64,000 nucleotides of DNA from Microbacterium oxydans (GTDB lineage: Bacteria; Actinomycetota; Actinomycetes; Actinomycetales; Microbacteriaceae), in NCBI RefSeq assembly GCF_900095745.1, contig NZ_FMIR01000018.1, forward strand, positions 310,001 through 374,000, given 5' to 3'. Positions 17,142-25,783 of this stretch are shown piece by piece (position 1 is the first letter of the stretch; each line of letters begins with the position of its first letter). Under the pieces are notes generated by a model. The model worked only from the letters and a program-made list of their open reading frames with translations. It had not been told where the DNA came from and did not search any database. The translations under genes were made by a program, and so were the position numbers.

Positions 17142-17218
17142 AAAACGGAGACCATCCACTGCCGGCCCGGCGCGTCACATCATGACACGCCGGGCCGACC
17201 GCATTCGGTCTCCGTTTT
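17142..17218. terminator. Nested inverted repeat between convergent yhgE and aminopeptidase
   Basis: Outer arms AAAACGGAGACC (17142-17153) and GGTCTCCGTTTT (17207-17218) are perfect complements. Inner arms (17163-17177 and 17183-17197) pair over 15 bp with one mismatch and a 5-nt loop. Read from either side the outer arm ends in four T, so this can act as a bidirectional terminator. Confidence 0.75.
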
Positions 17219-17243
17219 CGCCGCGCCAGCGAAGCCGAGGAGG

Positions 17244-18747
17244 TCAGGATACCGGCGGGAACGTCCGGGCCGCCTCCAGCAGCAGCCGCGCCCCGAAACC
17301 GGTGGCTCCGGCCGTGCGCCAGGAGTCGTCCTTCTCGGTCTGCATCGTGCCGGCGATGTCGAGGTGCGCCCAGGGAGTGTCGCCGACGAAGTGCTCCAGG
17401 AACAGCGCCGCCGTCGTCGCCCCCGCGAACGGACCGCCGAGGTTCGCGATGTCGGCGATCTCGGAGTCGAGCTGTTTGCGGTACTTGCTCCAGAGGCAGC
17501 TGCCACACCGACTCGTCGACAACCTCGGAGGCCGCGCGCACCAGGTCGACCGTCGCCTGGTCGTTGCCGAAGACCGGAGCGGTCGCGGCGCCGAGCGACA
17601 CCAGCGCGGCACCGGTCAGCGTCGCGATGTCGATGATCGCATCCACCTCGTCTTCGGTCGCGAGCACGAGCGCATCGCTCATCACCAGGCGCCCCTCGGC
17701 GTCGGTGTTCTTCACCTCGATCGTGGTGCCGCCGCGGGCGGTGAGCACGTCGCCGAGCTTGTACGCCGTGCCCGAAGGCATGTTGTCGGTGCACATCAGC
17801 CACCCCGAGACCTGGGCGCCGACCCCGGCGTCGCGAAGCCCGACGAAGGCGCCGAGCACGGCGGCCGCGCCGCCCATGTCCATCTTCATGAGCAGGTGCA
17901 TGGGGTCGCTGGGCTTGAGGCTGATGCCTCCGGAGTCGTACATGATGCCTTTGCCGACGAGGCCCAGATGCCCCGCACCACCACCGTCCGGGGCGTAGAC
18001 GAGCTTGATCATGCGCGGCTCCTCCACCGAGCCCTGGTTCACACCGAGCAGCCCGCCGCAGCCGAGATCGATGAGCGACTGCTTGTCGAAGAGCTCGACC
18101 TCGAACCCGAAGCGGGCGCCGAGCTCGACGGCGATCTCGCCCATGTTGACCGCGGTCAGATGCCCGGGAGGCGTGTTCGCCAGATCACGGGCGACGACGG
18201 CGGCACGCACGCCGGTGAGAGCAGCGGCGATGGGCTCGGCCGTCCCTCCGGGGACGTCGATCGTGAACGACACGAGCGGGACGTGCTTCGACGACCCGTT
18301 CAGCACCGTGTAGCGGTAGCGGGCGAGCAGAGCCCCTTCGGCGAGCGCACGCACGGCATCCGCGGCATCCACTCCCGCGAGGTCGTCCATCCGCAAGCCC
18401 AGATTCTCCCGCCGCGATGCGGCCCTGGCGAGAGTCGCGGCGGCGTCACGCAGGCCGCCGGCCCCGGCATCCGCCCTCGCCCCCAGTCCGACGGCGACGA
18501 GGTCGGGTTCCCCGGCGCGCGGAAGCACGATCGAGGTACCCGGCTTCGCGGTGAAGCCGGCGTTCTCGAGTGCGTCGCGATCGAACCCGAGGTCTGCGGG
18601 CACCTCACCGTCGGAATACACCCCGATCCCGATCGCCTCGACATCGGCGGCGATCTCACCCACCCGGATCCGGGCCGCATCGACGGCATCCAGCCCCGGG
18701 GTGGTCTTCAGATCGGCGGGGATCAGCTTGTTCGGCCTGCGGTCCAT
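17244..18747 (-). pseudogene. pepA: Leucyl aminopeptidase (M17), frameshifted near its C-terminus
   Basis: From an ATG at 18747 with SD AAGGAG, the frame encodes a cytosolic M17 metallo-aminopeptidase through residue about 420. Both metal-binding motifs are intact: GKGIMYDSGGISLKP and NTDAEGRLVMSDAL. After VDESVWQLPLE the family sequence continues in another frame (KYRKQLDSEIADIANLGG, later ATTAALFLEHFVGDTPWAHL, ending FPPVS at 17244). Around 17487 a single C separates GAG from AAG. By comparison with E. coli PepA (PLWDDYQEQL), two bases appear to be missing. The repaired product would be about 501 residues, normal for the family. Unrepaired, translation runs on with a nonsense tail to 17131. 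It may be a true lesion or a sequencing error. Confidence 0.85.
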
Positions 18748-18816
18748 GAGTCTGCTCCTTGTTCTGCGATGCGGCGTCGAGATCCGTCCCTGCACCCTGC
18801 CGGGACGGGAGACGGG

Positions 18817-20478
18817 TCAGCCGACCATGTCGACCGGTGAGCCGGGGCCCCAGGGGATACCGAGGAGGAACCAGACCACGTACAGCGCCGTCCACGACAG
18901 CAGCATCCACACGGCGTACGGGATCATCAGCGCGATGATCGTGCCGATGCCGGCCTCCTTCTTGTAGCGCTGTGCGACGGTCACCATGAACGGCAGGTAG
19001 ACCATGAGCGGGGTCAGCACGTTCACCGGCGAGTCGCCGACGCGGTACGCGGCGAGCAGCGTCTGCGGTGCCACATCGAGCGACGCGAAGATCGGGATGA
19101 AGACCGGGGCGAAGATCACCCACTTCGGAACCAGGCCGGGAAGGATGAAGTCGAGGATCACGATCACGACGATGAACGCGAGCAGCAGCACGATCGCAGG
19201 CACGTTCGCCTGCTCCAGCAGTTCGGCGGCCGAGATGGCGGCGACGGTGGGGAGATTGCTCCAGTTGAACAGGGCGATGAACTGGGCGATCATCAGGAAC
19301 ATCACGAGCAGGCCACCCAGGCTCCCGAACGTCTTCGCGATCGCACCGACCGCGGCCGAGCCACCGCGCAGTGTCTTCGCGCCCGCCCCGTATGCGAGGC
19401 CGCACACGAGGAACGCGAGCGAGATGATGAAGACCAGACTGGCCATGAACGGCGTGGTGCCGATGATGTCGCCCGTCTCCGGGTCGCGCAGCGGCGCGCC
19501 GGGCGGCAGGGTGAGCGCGAGGATCACGGCGACGAAGCCCAGCAGCGCCCAGAACGAGAACTTCAGCCCGCGGGCTTCGGCGTCGTGGTCGACGCTCTCG
19601 GCCTCGTCCGCGATCGTCATGTCTTTGCGGTCGTACTTTCCGAGCCGTTTCTCGGTGACGAGGACGGTCACGAGCAGCGCCACCGCCGTGAGCAGGAACG
19701 TCGACACGATCCCGAAGTAGAAGTTCTGCGTCACCTCGATCGGCTGCATCCCGGCGCTGGTGAGCACCTCGTTCGTGATCTCGGTGAGCATGCTGTCGCT
19801 CGGTGTGATGAGGAGGTTCGCGCCGAACGCCGCCCCGACGCCGGCGAACGCCCCGGCGAGACCTGCGAGCGGATGCCGCCCCACGGTGAAGAACGCGGCG
19901 GCGGCCAAGGGAACCAGGATCAGGTAGCCGGCATCCGTCGCCACCGAGGAGAGCACACCGACGAAGATCAGGATGAACGCGAGCCAGCGTCGCGGCGCGA
20001 CCTTGACCACGCGGCGGATCATCGCGCCCATGAGTCCGGCGTGCTCGGCCACGCCGACACCCGCCATCGCGATCAGCACCACCGCGACGACGCCGAAGCC
20101 GGCGAAGTTGTCGACGAAAGACGAGAAGAAGAAGCGGATGCCGTCGATGGACAGCAGGTTGCGTACCTCGAAGGTCTGCTCCTCGATCGTGTAGTCGGGG
20201 ATTTCCGCGGGCATTCCGGTCGTGGTGTCGTAGATCTCCCAGTTGCCGCCGAACTGCTCGTTGACCTGGGAGAACTCGTCCTTCGGGACCGGGATCACGA
20301 CGTCGTCCGTGACCGACACCCCCACCCAGGACAGGATGGCGGAGAGCACCGCGATCAGACCGATCAGGTAGACGAACATGATCGTCGGGTCCGGCACCTT
20401 GTTGCCGACCTTCTCGATCCAGTTCAGGAATCCCTTGCTCTCGGCATCCGAGGCACTCACCGACTTCTCCGCAGCCAT
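18817..20478 (-). CDS. AbgT-family transporter (p-aminobenzoyl-glutamate/sulfonamide type)
   Basis: A 553-residue membrane protein of the AbgT family, with segments such as FFFSSFVDNFAGFGVVAVVL, VGVAEHAGLMGAMIRRVVK, SSVATDAGYLILVPLAAAAF, LAGLAGAFAGVGAAFGANLL and AYRVGDSPVNVLTPLMVYLP (the conserved DSPVN loop). E. coli AbgT imports p-aminobenzoyl-glutamate, and other members export sulfonamides. I chose the ATG at 20478, which has GGGG 4 nt upstream; an ATG at 20487 is an alternative. It lies 69 bp upstream of the aminopeptidase on the same strand. A transporter plus peptidase pair is reminiscent of abgABT, though the peptidase family differs. It diverges from the SLC13-like gene across the 20521-20538 palindrome. 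Confidence 0.85.
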   Translation of the reverse strand: MAAEKSVSASDAESKGFLNWIEKVGNKVPDPTIMFVYLIGLIAVLSAILSWVGVSVTDDVVIPVPKDEFSQVNEQFGGNWEIYDTTTGMPAEIPDYTIEEQTFEVRNLLSIDGIRFFFSSFVDNFAGFGVVAVVLIAMAGVGVAEHAGLMGAMIRRVVKVAPRRWLAFILIFVGVLSSVATDAGYLILVPLAAAAFFTVGRHPLAGLAGAFAGVGAAFGANLLITPSDSMLTEITNEVLTSAGMQPIEVTQNFYFGIVSTFLLTAVALLVTVLVTEKRLGKYDRKDMTIADEAESVDHDAEARGLKFSFWALLGFVAVILALTLPPGAPLRDPETGDIIGTTPFMASLVFIISLAFLVCGLAYGAGAKTLRGGSAAVGAIAKTFGSLGGLLVMFLMIAQFIALFNWSNLPTVAAISAAELLEQANVPAIVLLLAFIVVIVILDFILPGLVPKWVIFAPVFIPIFASLDVAPQTLLAAYRVGDSPVNVLTPLMVYLPFMVTVAQRYKKEAGIGTIIALMIPYAVWMLLSWTALYVVWFLLGIPWGPGSPVDMVG

Positions 20479-20520
20479 AGTCCCCATGATCGTGTCGAGC
20501 GAGAAGCTCCTGCAAGCACA

Positions 20521-20538
20521 CCCCCTAGAACTAGGGGG
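20521..20538. promoter_or_regulatory. CTAG-centred perfect dyad between two divergent transporters
   Basis: CCCCCTAG, AA, CTAGGGGG is a perfect 8-bp dyad between the AbgT gene (start 20478) and the SLC13-like gene (start 20575). CTAG is rare in bacterial coding DNA, which makes two copies in one dyad stand out. A homodimeric regulator site is likely; the LuxR-type regulator at 22160-22795 is the nearest candidate, by position only. Confidence 0.6.
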
Positions 20539-20574
20539 GTCGCCGCGATCCGGAGCGCGCCCTATCGTGGGGCC

Positions 20575-22143
20575 GTGGACCCGATCGTCGCGACCCTCGT
20601 CATCCTGCTGTGCGCGGTGATCGCCTTCGTCTCCAACCGCATCCCCCTCGGTGTCGTGGCCGTCGGCGTCTCGGTGGCCCTCTACCTGACCGGGGTGCTC
20701 GATCTGGGGTCGGCTCTCGCCGGGTTCGGCGACCCGACGGTGCTCTTCATCGCGTCCCTGTTCGTCGTCAGCGAGGCACTGGAATCGACCGGCATCATCG
20801 CGTGGGCGGGGCAGGAGGTGGTCGCCCGCTCCGGCACCGGCCGTCGGCGGCTGCTGCTCACGATCGGGCTGCTGACCGCCGCGATGACGGCCGTGATCAG
20901 CGTGAACGGCTCGGTCGCCTCGCTCCTGCCGCTCGTCGTCGTGGTCGCCGCGCGCGCGGGGATCCGCCCCTCGCAGATGCTGATGCCGCTCGCCTTCTCG
21001 GCCCATGCCGGGTCGATGCTCACCCTCACCGGCACTCCGGTGAACATCATCGTGTCCGAGGTCGCCACCGACAACGGCGCCCGACCGTTCGGCTTCTTCG
21101 AGTTCGCGCTCGCGGGGCTCCCGCTGCTCGTCGGCACGCTCGCGATCATCCTGCTCCTGGGCAACCGGCTGCTGCCGGAGCGCACGCCGGCCTCCGCACC
21201 GATCGACCTCGAGCGCCTCGCATCCCTGCTGCGCGCCGACTATGCGCTCTCGCCCGACCGGGCACTGGTGTCCGCCTCGCGCGGAGTCGCCGAGGTCGTC
21301 GTGCCGCCGCGCTCCAGCCTGATCGGCCTGCACGTGTTCCCCGGCATGTGCACACCGTCGGGCGACCTCGTCGTGCTCGGTGTGCGGCGCGGGCAGGAGG
21401 CGCTGGACGAGTCCGGCACCGATCTGCAGGCCGGCGATGCCCTGCTCCTCGACGGCTCCTGGGACGACCTCCAGCGTCACACGTCCAGGCGCGATGAGGT
21501 CCTGGTGGTCGACGCGCCACTCACCCTCCGCCGCTCCGTGCCGCTCGGCGCGGGCGCGAAGCGGACGGCGGTGATCCTGCTCGCGATGATCGTGCTGCTC
21601 GCGACGGGGATCGTGCCGGCCGCGATCGCGGGGCTGCTCGCCGCGGGGGCGCTGATCCTCACCCGTGTCGTCTCGATCACCCAGGCCTACCGCGCGATCT
21701 CCTGGACGACGGTCATCCTCGTAGCGGGAATGATCCCGCTCTCGACGGCTTTCCAGGAGACCGGTGCCGCGCAGCTGATCGCCGACGGGCTGCGCTCGTT
21801 CCTCGGCGACGCGGGTCCGCACGCGGCCGTGGCGGTGATCGTGCTGATCACGCTGGTGCTCGGGCAGCTCATCAGCAACACCGCGACCGTGCTCATCGTG
21901 GCTCCGGTCGCCGTCGCTCTGGCCACCGCGATGGAGGCGTCGATGCTGCCGTTCCTGATGGCTCTCACGATCGCCGGAGCGGCCGCGTTCCTCACCCCCG
22001 TCGCAACGCCGGCGAATCTCATGGTCATGGAGCCCGGCGGCTATCGCTTCGGCGACTATGCGCGCTTCGGCTGGCCGCTGACGATCTTGTTCTTCGTGGT
22101 CGCGGTGTTCTACGTGCCGCTGATCTGGCCGTTCACGGGCTGA
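20575..22143 (+). CDS. SLC13/ArsB-superfamily transporter with central RCK_C domain
   Basis: A 522-residue membrane protein of the ion-transporter superfamily. The first TM bundle contains AVISVNGSVASLLPLVVVVA and SMLTLTGTPVNIIVSE, the second LISNTATVLIVAPVAVALAT and LTPVATPANLMVMEPGGYRF; these paired SNT/GTPVN motifs mark SLC13 (DASS) and related carriers. Between them, residues about 235-305 form a single RCK_C (TrkA-C) domain (SSLIGLHVFPGMCTPSGDLV, then LQAGDALLLDGSWDDL) that would regulate transport by ligand binding. The start is GTG at 20575; the frame is open far upstream, but that part is antisense to the AbgT gene. The substrate may be a dicarboxylate, sulfate or sodium/proton. It is convergent with the response-regulator gene, 16 bp apart. 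Confidence 0.85.
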   Translation: MDPIVATLVILLCAVIAFVSNRIPLGVVAVGVSVALYLTGVLDLGSALAGFGDPTVLFIASLFVVSEALESTGIIAWAGQEVVARSGTGRRRLLLTIGLLTAAMTAVISVNGSVASLLPLVVVVAARAGIRPSQMLMPLAFSAHAGSMLTLTGTPVNIIVSEVATDNGARPFGFFEFALAGLPLLVGTLAIILLLGNRLLPERTPASAPIDLERLASLLRADYALSPDRALVSASRGVAEVVVPPRSSLIGLHVFPGMCTPSGDLVVLGVRRGQEALDESGTDLQAGDALLLDGSWDDLQRHTSRRDEVLVVDAPLTLRRSVPLGAGAKRTAVILLAMIVLLATGIVPAAIAGLLAAGALILTRVVSITQAYRAISWTTVILVAGMIPLSTAFQETGAAQLIADGLRSFLGDAGPHAAVAVIVLITLVLGQLISNTATVLIVAPVAVALATAMEASMLPFLMALTIAGAAAFLTPVATPANLMVMEPGGYRFGDYARFGWPLTILFFVVAVFYVPLIWPFTG

Positions 22144-22159
22144 GCGCGTCCGGGCTCCC

Positions 22160-22795
22160 TCACAGGTTCTGCAGGACCAGACCGTCTTCCACGGCCCGGC
22201 GGAACAGGTCGACCTTGGTCGGTGCCGCCCGATCGACGGCCGCGTACTTCGCCCGGATGCGTCGGATGTGATCGAGCACGGTCTCGCGCGACAGGAAAAG
22301 TGTCCGTGCGACGCGCTCGGCCGTCTCCCCCGAGGCGTAGAGCGACAGCACCTCGGACTCGCGGCGGCTGAGGTGCGCCGCGACGAACTGGTGATCCGAG
22401 TCGAGGGCGGCCGCCCACTCCGCCGTGGCGAGGATGTGGCCCTGCGCCGCACGGCGGACCGACGAGGTGATGACCTCGAGCGAGTCGGACTTGTTGATCA
22501 TGCCCACGGCCCCCGCCCGCGCGGCCTCGCGGAGATGATGCGGCTGATCACCTGCGGTGTAGGCGACGACGCTCGCGCCGAGGGGTTCGAGGGTGCGCAG
22601 GTTCTCGGCCGGAGTGGAACCGTCGGACAGCGCGAGATCCAGCAGGATCACGTCGAGTCGTCGGGCGCGGCTCACCAGCTCATCGGCCGTCGCACCGCTC
22701 GCCGCCACTCGGATGCCGTCGCTGCTGTTGAGGATCGTGGCCATGCCGAACAGCATCGCGGGATGTTCTTCGACGATTCCGACGAGTACGGGCAT
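22160..22795 (-). CDS. Orphan LuxR/NarL-type response regulator
   Basis: A 211-residue protein with a receiver domain (residues 1-115; phospho-acceptor Asp in DVILLDLALSDG; Lys in GMINKSDS) and a C-terminal LuxR-type HTH (LSRRESEVLSLYASGETAER, then RTLFLSRETVLDHIRRIRAKY). The acidic pocket reads EEHP rather than the usual DDHP, so phosphorylation may be altered. No histidine kinase is adjacent. The ATG at 22795 has a good AGGAG and fixes the start. Its 3' end faces the SLC13-like gene. Targets are unknown. Confidence 0.87.
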   Translation of the reverse strand: MPVLVGIVEEHPAMLFGMATILNSSDGIRVAASGATADELVSRARRLDVILLDLALSDGSTPAENLRTLEPLGASVVAYTAGDQPHHLREAARAGAVGMINKSDSLEVITSSVRRAAQGHILATAEWAAALDSDHQFVAAHLSRRESEVLSLYASGETAERVARTLFLSRETVLDHIRRIRAKYAAVDRAAPTKVDLFRRAVEDGLVLQNL

Positions 22796-22892
22796 GTGGG
22801 CTCCTGCCTCCGGCGCGCTCCCCTGCGATGAGCATACAACCGCGTATTCGCGGTTTCGGCGGCATGTGTCCGCGCGCGTCGGACGCACGAGA

Positions 22893-22922
22893 CCCGTCCG
22901 CGCGGATCGTGCCGCGGACGGG
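22893..22922 (-). terminator. GC-rich stem-loop after ccsB
   Basis: CCCGTCCGCG (22893-22902) pairs perfectly with CGCGGACGGG (22913-22922) across a 10-nt loop, 25 nt past the ccsB stop on the minus strand. No U-tract. It would end the cytochrome c maturation transcript before the response-regulator promoter. Confidence 0.65.
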
Positions 22923-22947
22923 CCTCAGGTGTGCCAGTCGGCGAGAC

Positions 22948-23922
22948 TCAGCTCAGGCCGGAGTAGGCGTGCAGGCCCTTGAAGAAGACGTTCACGATCG
23001 TGAAGTTGAAGATCACGGCCGAGAAGCCGACGATCGCGAGCCACGCCGAAGGGTTGCCGCGCCAGCCGCGCGTCGCACGCGCGTGGATGTACCCCGCGTA
23101 GATGACCCAGATCACGAAGGTCCAGGTCTCCTTGACGTCGAAGCCCCAGAACCGGCTCCAGGCGTAGTACGCCCAGATGGATCCGGCGATCAGCGTGAAG
23201 GTCCAGAGGATGAACCCGATGATCGTGAACATGTACGCCAGGCTCTCCAGCCGCACCGACGTCGGGAAGGTGCGGAGGAACCCGGGGCCCGTCTTCGCGG
23301 CGCCCTCTGCGACGAGACGCTCACGACGCGACTGCATGAGCTGGATCACCGAGAGGGCGAAGGCGAGTGCGAAGAACGCCGTGGCGAGCGAGGCGACGAA
23401 CACGTGGATGACGAGCCACACGCTCTTGAGCGGGTCCATCAGCGGCGAGACGTCGACGTAGAAGTTCGTCGCTCCGAGGCCGAGCAGCACCACGACGAGA
23501 CCGGTGATGAAGGTGCCGAGGAAGCGCAGGTCGAGGCGCGTGAGGACGACGAGGAAGACGGCCACGATGAGCAGCGTGCCCATCATCGCGAACTCGTAGA
23601 GGTTCGCCCAGGGCACGCGGCCTGCGGCGATACCGCGGGTGACCGCCGCCGCGAGGTGGAAGACGAACCCGAGCACCGTCAGCGAGGTGCCGATCCGTGC
23701 CATCACGAAGCGCTGCGGCGGCACCTCTGCACCAGGTGCGCCCGTGGCGGTGACGGCGGTTCCCCCACCGGCGCCGACGAGCGCCGGCTCGCGAACGGTC
23801 TGCGCGTCGGCCGTCGCCTGCGAGCGCCGTGCGAGATCGAAGGCGTAGGCCACGAAGGCCGCCGCGTAGATCGCGATCGCCGTCCACAGCAGGACCGGCG
23901 AGATCACGTTGAGCTCGAGCAT
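22948..23922 (-). CDS. ccsB: System II cytochrome c biogenesis protein CcsB/CcsA-type
   Basis: A 324-residue polytopic protein, the haem-handling subunit of the CcsBA (ResBC) synthetase that attaches haem to apocytochrome c outside the membrane. About eight TM segments are visible. The WWD-like haem-binding region is AGSIWAYYAWSRFWGFDVKE, with flanking His in GFVFHLAAAV and LVIHVFVASL as candidate haem ligands. The start is ATG at 23922, 4 nt past the resB stop, so it is the last gene of the ccdA-resB-ccsB chain. Naming of CcsA and CcsB differs between phyla; this is the WWD-containing partner. Confidence 0.92.
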   Translation of the reverse strand: MLELNVISPVLLWTAIAIYAAAFVAYAFDLARRSQATADAQTVREPALVGAGGGTAVTATGAPGAEVPPQRFVMARIGTSLTVLGFVFHLAAAVTRGIAAGRVPWANLYEFAMMGTLLIVAVFLVVLTRLDLRFLGTFITGLVVVLLGLGATNFYVDVSPLMDPLKSVWLVIHVFVASLATAFFALAFALSVIQLMQSRRERLVAEGAAKTGPGFLRTFPTSVRLESLAYMFTIIGFILWTFTLIAGSIWAYYAWSRFWGFDVKETWTFVIWVIYAGYIHARATRGWRGNPSAWLAIVGFSAVIFNFTIVNVFFKGLHAYSGLS

Positions 23923-23926
23923 GGTG

Positions 23927-25783
23927 TCAGTCTACTTTCCGGGTGTCGGGAGCCGGGGCGTCCGGCGCTGCGGACTCCTCCGCGGTGTCGTCGGCGGCGG
24001 CATCCGTCTCGGTGCGCACAGCGGTACCGCCCGCCGCGTCGAGGAGTCGGGCGTGACCGGCGACGAGGTCGTCCACGGCGGCGGCGAGGGTGGGGTCCTC
24101 ACCGCGGGCGAGCGCGGCGTACTCCAGCGCGATCTCCCCGTCGTGCGCGGTGGCCTTGACCCACACACGTCGACGCGGCACGAACAGCGCGATCATGAGC
24201 CCGCCGAGCGCCAGCAGCGCGAAGCCGAGCACCCACACGCCGGACTCGTCACGGTGGATCTGCAGCGACGCGAACCTCTTCACCGATTCCGAGGAATCCG
24301 TCGCCCCGGCCGGGGACTCGTCATCGAACGTGACCGAGCCGAGGCCGTTCGGCAACTGGGCCGTCTGTCCGGGGACGAGCTCGATCGACTCGACGTCGGT
24401 GCTGCGGCCGGTGAGCTTGGTCATGCCGGTGGTGTCGAGCACGTAGACCGAACGCGGCACGCCCTCGTTGATGCCGAGGTCACCGGTGTACACGTCGAGC
24501 GTGAGGGTCGGGTTGGTGAGGTCGCCGTAGGCGGAGAAGAAGGCTCCGCTCTCGAGCACACCGGTGGTCGGGTAGAAGAACCCCACGAGCCCGATCTGCT
24601 CGGCCAGGCCGTCCGGAACCTTCAGCACACCGAGCGAGGTCATGTTGGTGTCCTGCGGGAGGAACGGCGTGCTGTTGGTGAAGACCACGTTGCCGTCCGG
24701 GTCGCGCACGGTCACGGTCGGCGCGTAGCCGTTGCCGAGCAGGAACACGTCGTCGTCGGCGACGCCGAGCGGCTCGTTGACCTTGACGGCTCCCGTGCGC
24801 TCCTCGCCGTTCTCCTGCACCGTGACGTTGGCCGAGAAGTCGCCCGCCTGTCCCGAGCCCGGCTCGCCGAAGGGCTGATAGGTCACGTCGAACGAGTCGA
24901 GGCGCATCGAGTACGGCGAGAAGGCGTCGTCGCCGACGAAGCGGCCGCGGTTCATCGAGTCGTAGTCGAGCAGGGTGTTCGCGAATGTCTCGCCCTCGAC
25001 GAGCACGCGCTGGCCCGTGTAGGAGAAGCCGCCGCCGAGACCGACGGTGACCAGCACGCCCACGAGTGCGAGGTGGAAGAGCAGGTTGCCGGTCTCGCGC
25101 CAGTACCCGCGCTCGGCGGAGACCGAGAACGTGCGGCCACGGTCGTAGCGCTCGACCCGGTAGCCGAGAGCCTTGAGCTGCTTGGTGGCGACGTCGATCG
25201 ACGCGGCGGCCTCAGCCTCGGCATCGCCGGTCTTCGTTCCCGAGTCGGCAGCGGGATCGCGCGTGACGGCACGGTAGTCCTCGAGCCGCTGCAGTCGTGC
25301 GGGAGTGCGCGGCGGACGGGCACGCAGCGCCTTGGCGTGGTGCTTGATACGCGGGATCACGCAGCCGACGAGCGAGGCGAACAACAGCAGGTAGATCGCC
25401 GAGAACCACGGCGACAGGTACACGTCGAACATCTTGAGTCCGTCGAGCACCGGGAAGAGATCGGGGTTGTCGCGCTCCCACTGCGTGACGCCGTTCGGGT
25501 CGGCCATCCGCTGCGGGAAGATCGAGCCGGGGATAGCCGCGATCGCGAGAACGAGCAGCAGCACCAGCGCGGTGCGCATCGACGTCAGCTGACGCCAGCC
25601 CCAGCGCAGCCAGCCGACGAAGCCGAGACGCGGCTGGGTGATCGAGTCGTCGCCGTCGACGTGGTCGGACGGGCGGAGCGGATCGCTGGAGTCGCTGTTC
25701 ACGGCACCCTTGTTCTTGGTCGTGTTCTTCTCGGGGCGGTTCTTCTCGGAACGGTCAGAACGGTCAGAGCGGGAGGATGACAC
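23927..25783 (-). CDS. resB: ResB-type cytochrome c biogenesis protein
   Basis: The 618-residue partner of the WWD protein in System II maturation. After a hydrophilic charged N-terminus (RSDRSDRSEKNRPEKN) come TM helices (LRWGWRQLTSMRTALVLLLV, IYLLLFASLVGCVIPRI), the conserved LLFHLALVGVLVTVGLGGG segment, a large extracytoplasmic domain, and a last TM helix (VLGFALLALGGLMIALFVP) before an acidic tail. A GTG at 25783 overlaps the ccdA 3' end by 20 nt, so coupling is likely; the SD is weak. A GTG 27 codons in, after an AAGG, is an alternative start that would drop the charged prefix. Confidence 0.92.
   Translation of the reverse strand: MSSSRSDRSDRSEKNRPEKNTTKNKGAVNSDSSDPLRPSDHVDGDDSITQPRLGFVGWLRWGWRQLTSMRTALVLLLVLAIAAIPGSIFPQRMADPNGVTQWERDNPDLFPVLDGLKMFDVYLSPWFSAIYLLLFASLVGCVIPRIKHHAKALRARPPRTPARLQRLEDYRAVTRDPAADSGTKTGDAEAEAAASIDVATKQLKALGYRVERYDRGRTFSVSAERGYWRETGNLLFHLALVGVLVTVGLGGGFSYTGQRVLVEGETFANTLLDYDSMNRGRFVGDDAFSPYSMRLDSFDVTYQPFGEPGSGQAGDFSANVTVQENGEERTGAVKVNEPLGVADDDVFLLGNGYAPTVTVRDPDGNVVFTNSTPFLPQDTNMTSLGVLKVPDGLAEQIGLVGFFYPTTGVLESGAFFSAYGDLTNPTLTLDVYTGDLGINEGVPRSVYVLDTTGMTKLTGRSTDVESIELVPGQTAQLPNGLGSVTFDDESPAGATDSSESVKRFASLQIHRDESGVWVLGFALLALGGLMIALFVPRRRVWVKATAHDGEIALEYAALARGEDPTLAAAVDDLVAGHARLLDAAGGTAVRTETDAAADDTAEESAAPDAPAPDTRKVD

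Noticed and set aside
20479-22452. N-terminal extension of the AbgT frame, making a 1,211-residue protein
   Set aside because: The extension is antisense to the SLC13-like gene, highly charged and lacks family similarity; ATGs at 20478 and 20487 fit the AbgT N-terminus.
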